DNA from: Nostoc sp. C052
GTDB lineage: Bacteria; Cyanobacteriota; Cyanobacteriia; Cyanobacteriales; Nostocaceae
Length of the DNA stretch: 64,000 nt
Assembly: GCF_013393905.1 (NCBI RefSeq)
Contig: NZ_CP040272.1
Location: 434,001-498,000 of the forward strand
Reading direction: 5' to 3'
Part shown: positions 28,441-36,953 of the stretch, piece by piece
How the letters are laid out: each line of letters starts with the position of its first letter
How positions within the stretch are numbered: the stretch's first letter is position 1
Program-made: the position numbers and the translations under genes
Notes under the pieces: model-generated
What the model saw: the letters and a program-made list of their open reading frames with translations, nothing else
The model's database searches: none
What the model was told of the DNA's origin: nothing

Positions 28441-28587
28441 AAATGGGTGGTTTGTTTACGCCGTGTTGTACTAGTTGTATACCAAGGGAACTTGGCGGCA
28501 AAAGGGAAAAGAAAAAGGGTAAAGGTTTTTCATTCCTTCCCCTTTCCCCAATTTCCACTGAGCATTTTTTGGTTGGCAGACTACTAG
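28441..28587. repeat. MITE-like dispersed element, copy 2 (composite)
   Basis: The right end (28562-28587) is the inverse of the left end of the 10044-10206 element, with 25 of 26 bases identical. The middle again has G/A-rich and C/T-rich arms. The left part (28441-28478, containing CGCCGTGTTGTACTAGT) recurs at 43308-43346. No coding capacity was seen. Confidence 0.6.
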
Positions 28588-28599
28588 TTATGTTTGACT

Positions 28600-31275
28600 T
28601 TAAGCCACAACACTAGTAGCGAAAATAAAGTCATTGGCTGTGAGACTAGTTGATGTAATTCCAACTAATGAAGCCAACTCTGTATTTCCGATTTTCACTA
28701 AGGTGTCACTACCTTGTTGCAATAGTGTTAAATCACTCAATTGGCTAGCACCAATGCCACCAAGCCCGATTTTATCAGTGCCGATCGCAAAGTCAGTCAC
28801 GATATTCTTGCTAATTGGCAGACTGGCATTAGCAATCCAGAATTGGTCAATACCAGCACCACCAGTCAGGCTATTACTACCCCCTTGACCAGCAAATAAC
28901 ACATCATCACCATCGCCACCAAAGAGTGAATCATTCACACCACCCAAGAGTTTGTCATCCCCAGAGCCACCGTAGAGACGGTTATTGCTACCGTTACTGG
29001 TGAGTGTGTCGTTACCTGAGCCACCGAAGGACAGTTGATGCGAACCTTGAACTACTGTCAAAGTATCACTTCCTGCTGCCCCAAACAAATTATTACTACC
29101 ATTGGCTTCAACTACGGTAACTTCATCATCACCAGCACCACCATCAGCACTAGTGTTGTTAGCAGGGCCATTTGCGCCAATCAAGACTTGATCGTTACCA
29201 TCTCCTGTGGACAATAAGGAGTTACCACCGACCACTACCGTATCATCACCGCTTCCGGTCTGGATTGTGTTACTTTTATTACCCTCTACAAAATCTGCTC
29301 CATCACCTGTAAATAAGGTTTGATTTGGCTTGAGGGTGACATCATCACTACTGATAGAACCAAATTGAAGGTCTAATGTTGTTAATCCAACAGTGCGACC
29401 ATCAAACCCTGCGGCTGTAAAGTAATGAGTATTGCCTACACTCTGAGAATCAAGAATTGTTGCTTGACCATTAGTAGTTTCTTCTGAAGTTAAGACTTCT
29501 CTCGTGGAGGGAACTACATCCGGGCCTCCCACTAATGCTTCTGTGATGGCACGACCTTTCAAATCGCCATTACTGGGAATATTTAACCCCAGAATTCGAG
29601 CAAGTGTAGGTGTGACATCAGCATTACTGACGGGTGCATAGTCTACGTAGCCTTGTTTAAAATCAGGGCCAATCGCCTCCATGTTATTGAAGGTATCACC
29701 TCGACCAAAGCTACCATGCATTCCTTGTCCTTGCTGCAAAGTTGTGTCAGCAATTTCTACTTGAGCTTGAGGATTGTTTGGGTTATTTGGGTCGGTGCTA
29801 AAGGTTTTGAAGTTGATCACAATAGATGGAACTGGTGTTTGAGCATCACCTTTTAGCCCGATCGCACTTAGAGGTAAAGCACCTGGGATATTTCCATAAG
29901 CGTCGTCTACAAAAATACCACTGATGTAGTCTTTCTGTGAGAGCAAATTCACTACCTGTTTAGCGAAGTCAGCATTGCCATTGGGTAGATAAATTAAGTC
30001 AGAGCCACCATTTGCAGCTACAACTATTTTTGTACCTGGGTCAAGTTGGCCATTAATTACCTCACCTGTGCCACCAATTACCCCATTCCCAGAAATCGGA
30101 CGTTGACCTTGTGTAGCATCAACAGTCGCATACTGGATGTGGTTTAAGTCTGGGGGGAGGGTTGTAGGGTTAGGATCGTATAGGGGTAGACCTAAATCGT
30201 GAGCTAAATCAATCGCTACAAAGCCTGCTGGTAGAAATCCCGGATTTACACCTGTATAAGTTTGGGTAGCAGCATAACTTGTAGTTTTTGTACCTTGGCT
30301 ATCAATAGCTTGTTTGCTAATGGTAGAAAAACCGTGATCAGAAGTAATAAAGACATCAGTTGTCTTGTCTAAGCCTGTACTCTTGAGATAGTCAAGAAGC
30401 TGCTTTAAATTATCATCAGCATTTTTGACCCCAGCTTTTGAAGTTGCACCATTGATACCTGGTGTCAAGGTGTTTAAGCTATCACCTTGATTGTGTTGAC
30501 TACCATCGGGATCTCTTGACCAGTAAACCAATGCGAATGGTTTACCATCTTCCTGAAACTTGGGTAAAATTACCTTGGTTGTGGCATCTGCAAAGTATTG
30601 TTGTTGAGCCACATTGGCATTCAGGGTGCCTGGAGTTGTATTGTTACCAGCTGGCTGGACTCGTGTTGTCGGTTTTACATCTAAACCCGCAGCTTGTAAG
30701 CGAGCAACAATATCTGGATCGAGAGGAACGGCAGAAGGTGAACCTGCGGCTGTAGTTGGTGGTGTTGCACCATTTGTACTGTCATCAATAATGATTGTAT
30801 TGGGAGTAGGAATAGTACCCGTAGTACCACCTTCTCTATTAACTTGTGTAACATCTTGGATGGCAACTGGCCCTAATTTACCAACTGCTGCCGTGTTGAA
30901 ACCCTGCGATCGCGCGTAAGCTAGAAGTGACTCTTCATTTAAAAAGTTGTTACCAGGAAACTTTTCATCGATATCCCCCAGAACCGCATCATTTTCAATG
31001 AATGGCGTAACACTACTATTGGCATTAGGACTGGGAAAACCAGTGTAGATAGTGTTGCTAAAGTCACCTGTATCACCCAGATAATGCCCCGTGGCGATCG
31101 CAGAAGCATTGGGGGTGGTGAATGTTGGAAACAGCGAATGACTATTGGCGAAAGTAACTCCCTGCTGACGGACACCATATAAAGTTGGGGTATCAGTGGG
31201 GTTTATAGAACCGTTACGCAATCCATCTGCAACAAAAATAATGACATTTCTACCGTTGCCATTTGTATCAGCCAT
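28600..31275 (-). CDS. Secreted nucleotide pyrophosphatase/phosphodiesterase-like enzyme with RTX C-terminus
   Basis: Residues about 8-600 of this 891-aa protein form an alkaline-phosphatase-superfamily phosphodiesterase. The metal Asp is in IIFVADGLR, and the Thr nucleophile region is FPTFTTPNASAIATGH. Further metal ligands are WSRDPDGSQHNQ, FITSDHGFS and GMHGSFGRG. The rest (about 650-890) consists of RTX nonapeptide repeats of GGxGxD type (LYGGSGDDKL, LFGGDGDDVLF) and a terminal TSLTANDFIF tail, as in type I secretion substrates. No Sec signal is present. The enzyme should hydrolyse phosphodiesters or nucleotides outside the cell. The RTX tail is nearly the same as that of the next gene upstream. 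A Pho-box-like triplet lies about 215-240 bp upstream. Confidence 0.88.
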   Translation of the reverse strand: MADTNGNGRNVIIFVADGLRNGSINPTDTPTLYGVRQQGVTFANSHSLFPTFTTPNASAIATGHYLGDTGDFSNTIYTGFPSPNANSSVTPFIENDAVLGDIDEKFPGNNFLNEESLLAYARSQGFNTAAVGKLGPVAIQDVTQVNREGGTTGTIPTPNTIIIDDSTNGATPPTTAAGSPSAVPLDPDIVARLQAAGLDVKPTTRVQPAGNNTTPGTLNANVAQQQYFADATTKVILPKFQEDGKPFALVYWSRDPDGSQHNQGDSLNTLTPGINGATSKAGVKNADDNLKQLLDYLKSTGLDKTTDVFITSDHGFSTISKQAIDSQGTKTTSYAATQTYTGVNPGFLPAGFVAIDLAHDLGLPLYDPNPTTLPPDLNHIQYATVDATQGQRPISGNGVIGGTGEVINGQLDPGTKIVVAANGGSDLIYLPNGNADFAKQVVNLLSQKDYISGIFVDDAYGNIPGALPLSAIGLKGDAQTPVPSIVINFKTFSTDPNNPNNPQAQVEIADTTLQQGQGMHGSFGRGDTFNNMEAIGPDFKQGYVDYAPVSNADVTPTLARILGLNIPSNGDLKGRAITEALVGGPDVVPSTREVLTSEETTNGQATILDSQSVGNTHYFTAAGFDGRTVGLTTLDLQFGSISSDDVTLKPNQTLFTGDGADFVEGNKSNTIQTGSGDDTVVVGGNSLLSTGDGNDQVLIGANGPANNTSADGGAGDDEVTVVEANGSNNLFGAAGSDTLTVVQGSHQLSFGGSGNDTLTSNGSNNRLYGGSGDDKLLGGVNDSLFGGDGDDVLFAGQGGSNSLTGGAGIDQFWIANASLPISKNIVTDFAIGTDKIGLGGIGASQLSDLTLLQQGSDTLVKIGNTELASLVGITSTSLTANDFIFATSVVA

Positions 31276-31487
31276 GCCTACTACTCCTTAAGTATTGTGA
31301 GCTACAGTTAATCGCAGCAATTGTGTGAATGTAGTAATGAGCCATTAATTACACTCAACCCAAAAAAAATTATTGGCTATAGAAACCTGAGTAGTATTTG
31401 GCAACAAAATGCTTAGTTTCCACACAAATTAGTGCAGACTATTAAATGAACTTAACTTTGGTTACTGTGTCAAAAGATAGTTGTTCC
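31276..31487. other. 5' region of the phosphodiesterase gene
   Basis: About 210 bp of non-coding sequence between the gene start and the Pho-box-like site at 31488-31517. No other motif was recognised. Confidence 0.4.
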
Positions 31488-31517
31488 ATGTTTAAGGAAA
31501 GTTATAAACAAGTTAAG
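31488..31517 (-). promoter_or_regulatory. Candidate Pho box (phosphodiesterase gene)
   Basis: On the minus strand there are three 8-mers in 11-bp register: CTTAACTT, TATAACTT and TTAAACAT. The cyanobacterial Pho box is a tandem of PyTTAAPyPy(T/A) with 3-bp spacers. The match is 8/8, 7/8 and 6/8. It lies upstream of the gene starting at 31275. Confidence 0.5.
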
Positions 31518-31542
31518 ATTTGGAACAAAAAAAAGGACGTTT

Positions 31543-31584
31543 ATGAATAAAAAGATCCCCTACTTCTTCAAGAAATAGGGGATC
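31543..31584 (-). terminator. Intrinsic terminator of the GDPD fusion gene
   Basis: Minus strand: a stem of GATCCCCTA type (15 bp with one G-U pair, 31554-31584) around a tiny loop, followed directly by CTTTTTATT. It sits about 100 bp past the stop codon of the 31688-36310 gene. Confidence 0.85.
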
Positions 31585-31687
31585 TGAGCAAATCAAATAT
31601 GATTGCTATATCACTCCTTTGCATTCGCAAAATCGCCACAGCTTAATTAATTTTGAATGTTGAATCTAAGCTGTAATCATCTTTTGG

Positions 31688-34600
31688 CTAAACGACACTA
31701 GCAGAAAAAACGAAATCATTTGCTGTCAGGCTAGTTGATGTAATTCCCAGTAATGAAGCTAACTCTGTATTTCCGGTTTTTACGATAGTATCGCTACCCT
31801 GTTGTAACAGTGTTAAAGCACTAAATTGAGTGATACCAACACCACCCAGCCCGATTTTATCAATGCCGATCGCAAAATCAGTCACAATGTTTTTGCTCGT
31901 TGGCAGACTGGCGTTAGCAATCCAGAATTGGTCAATACCAGTACCACCAGTCAGGCTATTACTACCCCCTTGACCAGCAAATAGCACATCATCACCATCG
32001 CCACCAAATAGCGAGTCATTGGCATTGGAGAAGAGTTTGTCATCGCCAGAACCACCGTAGAGACGGTTATTGCTACCGCCACTGGTAAGTGTATCGTTAC
32101 CTGAGCCACCAAATAATGATTGACGAGAACCTTCAATTACTGAGAGATTATCATCACCTGCCGCTCCAAGTAAATTATTACTACCACTAGCTTCCACTAC
32201 GGTAATAACATCATTACCATTACCACCATCGGCAGTAGTATTTTGAGCCGGGCCGTTTTGACCAATAAAGATCCGATCGTTACCCTCTCCGCCGGACACT
32301 GAAGAGTCTCTACCGACTAGCACTGTATCATCACCGTTTCCAGTTTGGATTGTGTTACCAGTAGTACCCTCTACAAAATCCGCTCCGTCACCTGTTAATA
32401 AGGTTTGATTTGGCTGAACGGTAACATTATCGCCAGTAGTGGAGCCAAAATTAATTGCTTCAGCTTGTGGTTGACCTAAGCCAGGAGCAAGATTAAGCGG
32501 CTTCTCCAACTTCAGCAGTAGAATTTCATTGTTGTCTATGACTGGATTTTGAGGATCATTCCCCGGACGACCTGTAGAGAAAGGATAGTTGTTGTCATTG
32601 GCTACCAAAATGGTATTTTTGTCAACAACCAGAACATTTTCAATGGTTTGGAATGGGAAATCAAAGGTAGTCTTACCGTCTCCATTCAGGTCGTTGGGGT
32701 CTTTGATGTTTAACAAGTCTGCAACTTCTTCTTTAGCGACATAGCCATTAGAATCTGTCTTAGACAAGTCTATTTTGTAAATCCTCTTAAATTTAGCCGC
32801 AGCTCCCTGATTGTTATCCCGTTCAATGACCAGGTACTCATTATCATTAATGACTGCTAAATCTCCGATGGAGTTTGACGGATTATCCAATCTGTAGTAG
32901 CGTAACTGATTGCTGTATTTGTGGCTAGCGAGGTCAAATTCGTTAATCCGTAAAGCACCAGGAGTATCACCTTGAACAGTACCTTCTAGGAGGAAATAAA
33001 GCTTGGTTTTGCTGGCGTTAATTGCTCCACCCTCAAAACCTTTGGAACTACCCAAGTTAGCAAAGGCATCACCTGAAAGCACATCGGGATTTTGTGGCGA
33101 TCGCACTACATTATACTGAGGATTATCTCTGAGTTGATCTCGTACTCCATCCGCGATATCTGGGAAATCACTAAATAGCGCATCTACCCCTAATTGATAG
33201 AACTGCTGAATTTCTAGTGCTAGCTGGCCTTTGTAATCTGCCGCTAAGTATTGATCTTCTGCTCGGAAGGTATAAGGATGAACCTGCAACCCTGCATTAT
33301 GAGCATCTTGAATTAAGGTAGAGGGAGGTAACGTTGTCTTATCAGCATCATTGACTACTCCATCTCCATTCACATCATCGGCTTTGCCATCACCATTAGC
33401 ATCAGTACCTTTGACGCTAACAATCATCCGCTTCCAAGGACCAATGCCGTCAGCATAAGTGGCAACTTCAGCCAAGCCTTGGGGTGTTCGCAAGTCGCCA
33501 TAGGTGCGAGTGTCACCACTTACTTTCAAGTCATAGGGCTGACTTTCTATAATCTTGCCATTGATATCAATGTCACTTGCATCTAGAAGCTGAATCAGTG
33601 GAATATCTACCCCGGCGGCAGGCATGATGGTATTATGCAGTTCTTTGAGGTTACTTACTTCAAAAGACTGAATGAAGATGCGACTGGGGTCAGTGAAGTT
33701 ATTTGCTTTCAGCGTATCAATTAGTAACTGACTGATATTTCGGTGTATTTTGTCCGTAGTGCCTACATAAGTAGCTTCATTGGCAAAATATGTTGGATGC
33801 TTCGTTTCAGGGTAGATACCAATCTTTTTACCTGTCTCGGCTTCTACTTGCTTAACCAGGTTGATGATTTCTGTGAGGGTAGGAATCTCAAATTGATCGT
33901 CAAAGGAATGATCTCTAAAAGGTAGACGTTCTTCTGCGCGTAAAGTCTTGATTTCAGCTAAAGTGAAGTCTTCAGCAAACCAACCTGTAATTGTGTTTCC
34001 ATCTAAACTTACCGTTTTTTTGCGATCGGCAAACTCTGGATGCTTGTAAACATTTGTGGTTGTATTGTTGAAGTTGACAGTGCCATCAGCATTCAAAACT
34101 GCTAAAGCAGGCTCATGACGAGCAATTAGCACACCATCTTTTGTAACTACCAAGTCAGGCTCAATAAAGTCAGCGCCTCGCGCAATTGCTTGCTTATAAG
34201 ACTCTAAGGTGTGTTCTGGACGATAGCCACTTGCACCTCTGTGACCAATGACTTTAGGTGCTTCTCCATTTAAAGTTTTGAAATGGTCAGGTGTCGCAAT
34301 GGGAGCTTCCAACAACTTACCAGTGGCATCAAAATGCAGTAGGTAAGGGCCAAACTCTTCTCCAACCCAGATTGTCCCATCTTTATCAAAGACGAATGAC
34401 TCTACATCAAAATCTGCACCTGTTAGTAATCTGTCATTAGTTGCTTCGTTAACAATTCCAAAAGGAACTTTGTGGTTAGGGTCAGACAATTGGATGTAGT
34501 CTAAAACTTTAACGCTGCCATCTCCATTTTCTATTCCCTTAAAATTTGGGTCTAGACGATTGATCCGCAGTAGAAAATCTGCACTATTATCTTTGCTACC

Positions 34601-36310
34601 GTAGCCATTATCTGAGAGGAAGTAGAGAGAGTTGCTGTTAGCAAACTGGACACCACTAAAACCCTGTATTGGCTGTCCTGGGAAAGGCCCGGTTCTGCCA
34701 TTGGCGGAAACATCTTTACCAGAAGTTGGCCCATTACTAAAGGTATCAGCAGGTAATGAGGCAAAACCGACTAACTCAACTTTGGGTACTGGTGTCGCAA
34801 GTATAAGTTGACCACCACGGCTGTGTTCACCATTGAGTACATTCAACTGGTTTGGATCTACACCATTGAGTACACCGCTAGCTTGGACATCAAATAAGTA
34901 GGAACTACGACCGAGTTGAGGATTAGAGGCGGCTTCTATAATCCCAGAGCTTTCCCAGGAACCAAGTTCACCATTAAAGGCAGTACCTTGGGCATTTTGG
35001 TCAACTTCAAACAGAGGTTTAATAGTATCAGTGGCAATATCGTAAGACCAAACGCGATCGTTACGCTGTTGAGCATTTATGATTTCCCCACCGCGACCGG
35101 CTGTATCTTCTTGGAGTAAGAGTTTGCCATTTCGATCAACAGTTACGTTGTCGTAGCTTACCCCTGTATTCGGGCCGCCAGTTAGCAACAATTCAAAGTT
35201 GCTAATCTCTGCTGTTGGGTCACTTGCATTCAGGCTGAAGCGATAAGCTTTACCAAAAGCATTATCTTCAACATTTGTACCGGGAACTGTATCTGTATTC
35301 CCAGTAGTAACAAAGTAGAAAGTACCTGGATTGTTTGGGTCTTCGGTTATATCTTCCAGACGACGGAAGTTTGTCGAACGGAGTACGCCATTATCGCTGC
35401 CATTTACCCAATCACTCAGAGGAGTACCACTATTGAGTAGTTCATCGTCTGAACGGTCTTCTGTACCTTTGGTATTATAAATTGCAGACCGATCGACTTT
35501 AGTCCAAGTAGCTTTTACCTTTGTTCCTTCTGCGACAGTTTCGTTGTCATATCCTGTTACCTTCAGGACATACAAATCTCCATCTTTCAAGCCATTGGGG
35601 TCTTCTGCTGTCTGATTACCGACGAACATATACAGTTCACCATCACCATTATCTTCGGTTGACAGTAAAACTGTTTTACCGGAATTGGTGGCGCGATACT
35701 GAGATGCTGCTAGTACATTTTCTTTGGCGAAGCGACCCAAACCATCTATAGATTGAGCTGTACCATCAGTTGTTATTGCCCAACCTAAACTATTACCATC
35801 CTGTTCATCAGCACTAAAGAATATTGGCCCACCTTCAAAGCCATAAGTTGCTAAATAGGCTGAACAGAATCGACCAAAGTTAATACCTGTTTGGGTTACA
35901 GCATCAGATGTAACTGTAATCTTGCCTAATTCATTACCTTTACTATCAACCGCTTTCTCTATTAGGTCTTTACCACCTACTAGTCTCCAGTTTTTGTCAA
36001 ATTGCAATAGCGAAATTCTACCGCCTGTAATTTGTCCAGAAATTGTGCTGGAGAAATCTGTTTTGGTAGTATTGCTTAATTCATGGTTGACAAATACATA
36101 GTAAGCATCGTCAGTTTCATAAATGCCCAGACCGTCAGGGATACCTGTAAAAGCATACTTTTCAGTAGCACTGGGAACAAAGGAACCAAATTCACCCTCT
36201 AGCAATGGGATTTCATCGCCAACTGTTAGCAGTTGGTTCAGTCTGTAATTTGATCCATCAAGTGCCTGAATATAGGCAGGAGTCGTTGTTCTTCCGTTCT
36301 GAATTGCCAT
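31688..36310 (-). CDS. PhoX-like / phytase-like / glycerophosphodiesterase fusion with RTX C-terminus
   Basis: This 1540-aa exoenzyme contains several phosphate-releasing folds. Residues about 15-500 are DUF839/PhoX-like (YVFVNHELSNT, SWESSGIIEA). From about 510 an esterase-like phytase propeller starts (GFSGVQFANSNSLYFLSDNG) and is interrupted near residue 690 by a complete glycerophosphodiester phosphodiesterase domain. That domain shows VIGHRGASGYRPEHTLESY, then FIEPDLVVTKDGV, ARHE and GIYPETKHP. The propeller then resumes (GFEGGAINASKTKLYFLLEG, through about 1300). RTX repeats and a TSLTANDFVF tail finish the protein (about 1320-1540). There is no Sec signal, so type I export is expected. 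A terminator follows, and a Pho-box-like site lies about 275-300 bp upstream. Confidence 0.9.
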   Translation of the reverse strand: MAIQNGRTTTPAYIQALDGSNYRLNQLLTVGDEIPLLEGEFGSFVPSATEKYAFTGIPDGLGIYETDDAYYVFVNHELSNTTKTDFSSTISGQITGGRISLLQFDKNWRLVGGKDLIEKAVDSKGNELGKITVTSDAVTQTGINFGRFCSAYLATYGFEGGPIFFSADEQDGNSLGWAITTDGTAQSIDGLGRFAKENVLAASQYRATNSGKTVLLSTEDNGDGELYMFVGNQTAEDPNGLKDGDLYVLKVTGYDNETVAEGTKVKATWTKVDRSAIYNTKGTEDRSDDELLNSGTPLSDWVNGSDNGVLRSTNFRRLEDITEDPNNPGTFYFVTTGNTDTVPGTNVEDNAFGKAYRFSLNASDPTAEISNFELLLTGGPNTGVSYDNVTVDRNGKLLLQEDTAGRGGEIINAQQRNDRVWSYDIATDTIKPLFEVDQNAQGTAFNGELGSWESSGIIEAASNPQLGRSSYLFDVQASGVLNGVDPNQLNVLNGEHSRGGQLILATPVPKVELVGFASLPADTFSNGPTSGKDVSANGRTGPFPGQPIQGFSGVQFANSNSLYFLSDNGYGSKDNSADFLLRINRLDPNFKGIENGDGSVKVLDYIQLSDPNHKVPFGIVNEATNDRLLTGADFDVESFVFDKDGTIWVGEEFGPYLLHFDATGKLLEAPIATPDHFKTLNGEAPKVIGHRGASGYRPEHTLESYKQAIARGADFIEPDLVVTKDGVLIARHEPALAVLNADGTVNFNNTTTNVYKHPEFADRKKTVSLDGNTITGWFAEDFTLAEIKTLRAEERLPFRDHSFDDQFEIPTLTEIINLVKQVEAETGKKIGIYPETKHPTYFANEATYVGTTDKIHRNISQLLIDTLKANNFTDPSRIFIQSFEVSNLKELHNTIMPAAGVDIPLIQLLDASDIDINGKIIESQPYDLKVSGDTRTYGDLRTPQGLAEVATYADGIGPWKRMIVSVKGTDANGDGKADDVNGDGVVNDADKTTLPPSTLIQDAHNAGLQVHPYTFRAEDQYLAADYKGQLALEIQQFYQLGVDALFSDFPDIADGVRDQLRDNPQYNVVRSPQNPDVLSGDAFANLGSSKGFEGGAINASKTKLYFLLEGTVQGDTPGALRINEFDLASHKYSNQLRYYRLDNPSNSIGDLAVINDNEYLVIERDNNQGAAAKFKRIYKIDLSKTDSNGYVAKEEVADLLNIKDPNDLNGDGKTTFDFPFQTIENVLVVDKNTILVANDNNYPFSTGRPGNDPQNPVIDNNEILLLKLEKPLNLAPGLGQPQAEAINFGSTTGDNVTVQPNQTLLTGDGADFVEGTTGNTIQTGNGDDTVLVGRDSSVSGGEGNDRIFIGQNGPAQNTTADGGNGNDVITVVEASGSNNLLGAAGDDNLSVIEGSRQSLFGGSGNDTLTSGGSNNRLYGGSGDDKLFSNANDSLFGGDGDDVLFAGQGGSNSLTGGTGIDQFWIANASLPTSKNIVTDFAIGIDKIGLGGVGITQFSALTLLQQGSDTIVKTGNTELASLLGITSTSLTANDFVFSASVV

Positions 36311-36584
36311 AATTTAGAATGTTTTTTGGGTATTTGGTTGGATTTAGCTAAATCACAAACTAGTCAATTTCTCTAATTACGTCAATTGGAAAAAATCACG
36401 TTTTAACTAAACTGGAATTATGGGGATATTTCAGAATTACAAAAGCATAGTTAATCTCAGTAACATTCTGCAACTAATTCTGAGAATTTACAAAAAACGT
36501 GTTTTTCATGTTTGCTTTAAGCTATGGTAAGCTTAAGTTTGTCGATAGTAGTCATGAGAGAAATTGACCACTATTGATATTTTC
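36311..36584. other. 5' region of the GDPD fusion gene
   Basis: Non-coding, AT-rich DNA between the gene start and the Pho-box-like site. Nothing else was recognised. Confidence 0.4.
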
Positions 36585-36614
36585 ATTTAAAGATTAAGAT
36601 AAGAATAAGTTAAA
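36585..36614 (-). promoter_or_regulatory. Candidate Pho box (GDPD fusion gene)
   Basis: Minus strand 8-mers at 11-bp spacing: TTTAACTT, CTTATCTT, CTTTAAAT. Matches to PyTTAAPyPy(T/A) are 8/8, 7/8 and 5/8. It lies upstream of the gene starting at 36310, in the same orientation as the site at 31488-31517. The AT-rich surroundings lower the weight of the third unit. Confidence 0.45.
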
Positions 36615-36953
36615 CGGAAGAAATGATTAAAGTATATAGCAATCCTATTTGAGTTGTGAAAAATATAGATTAGAAAACGAACCGCCAAGGACGCAAAGGA
36701 AAGAAGAAAGAGAGATATAATTTTCAATTATGATCTAGGACTGCTGTATATAAGCTGCAAAAATAGTTTTTGTTGAATTAAAAAAATAAAGAATAAAATA
36801 ATATATAAATTTCGATAATTATGAGCAAATAGATTTAAATTATATTAGTTTTAATTGGTTAGCGATCGCATCAAATTCCCAATCCAACAAATAAACTTTA
36901 GGGACGTACAGCTATACGTCCCTACGGAGATCAAGCGATCGCTTAAATCTGCG
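36615..36953. other. Intergenic region downstream of the nuclease gene
   Basis: About 340 bp with no gene. It contains a HIP1 palindrome and, near 36897-36925, an inverted motif of GGGACGTA and TACGTCCC that could form a hairpin just past the nuclease gene's stop. Confidence 0.45.

Noticed and set aside
28336..28587. Plus-strand 83-codon frame upstream of the phosphodiesterase gene
   Set aside because: It lies mostly in dispersed repeat DNA with runs of Lys codons and has no recognisable signature.
31449..31463. A plus-strand CTTAACTT as a further Pho-box unit
   Set aside because: It is on the opposite strand to the downstream gene and lacks a second unit in 11-bp register.
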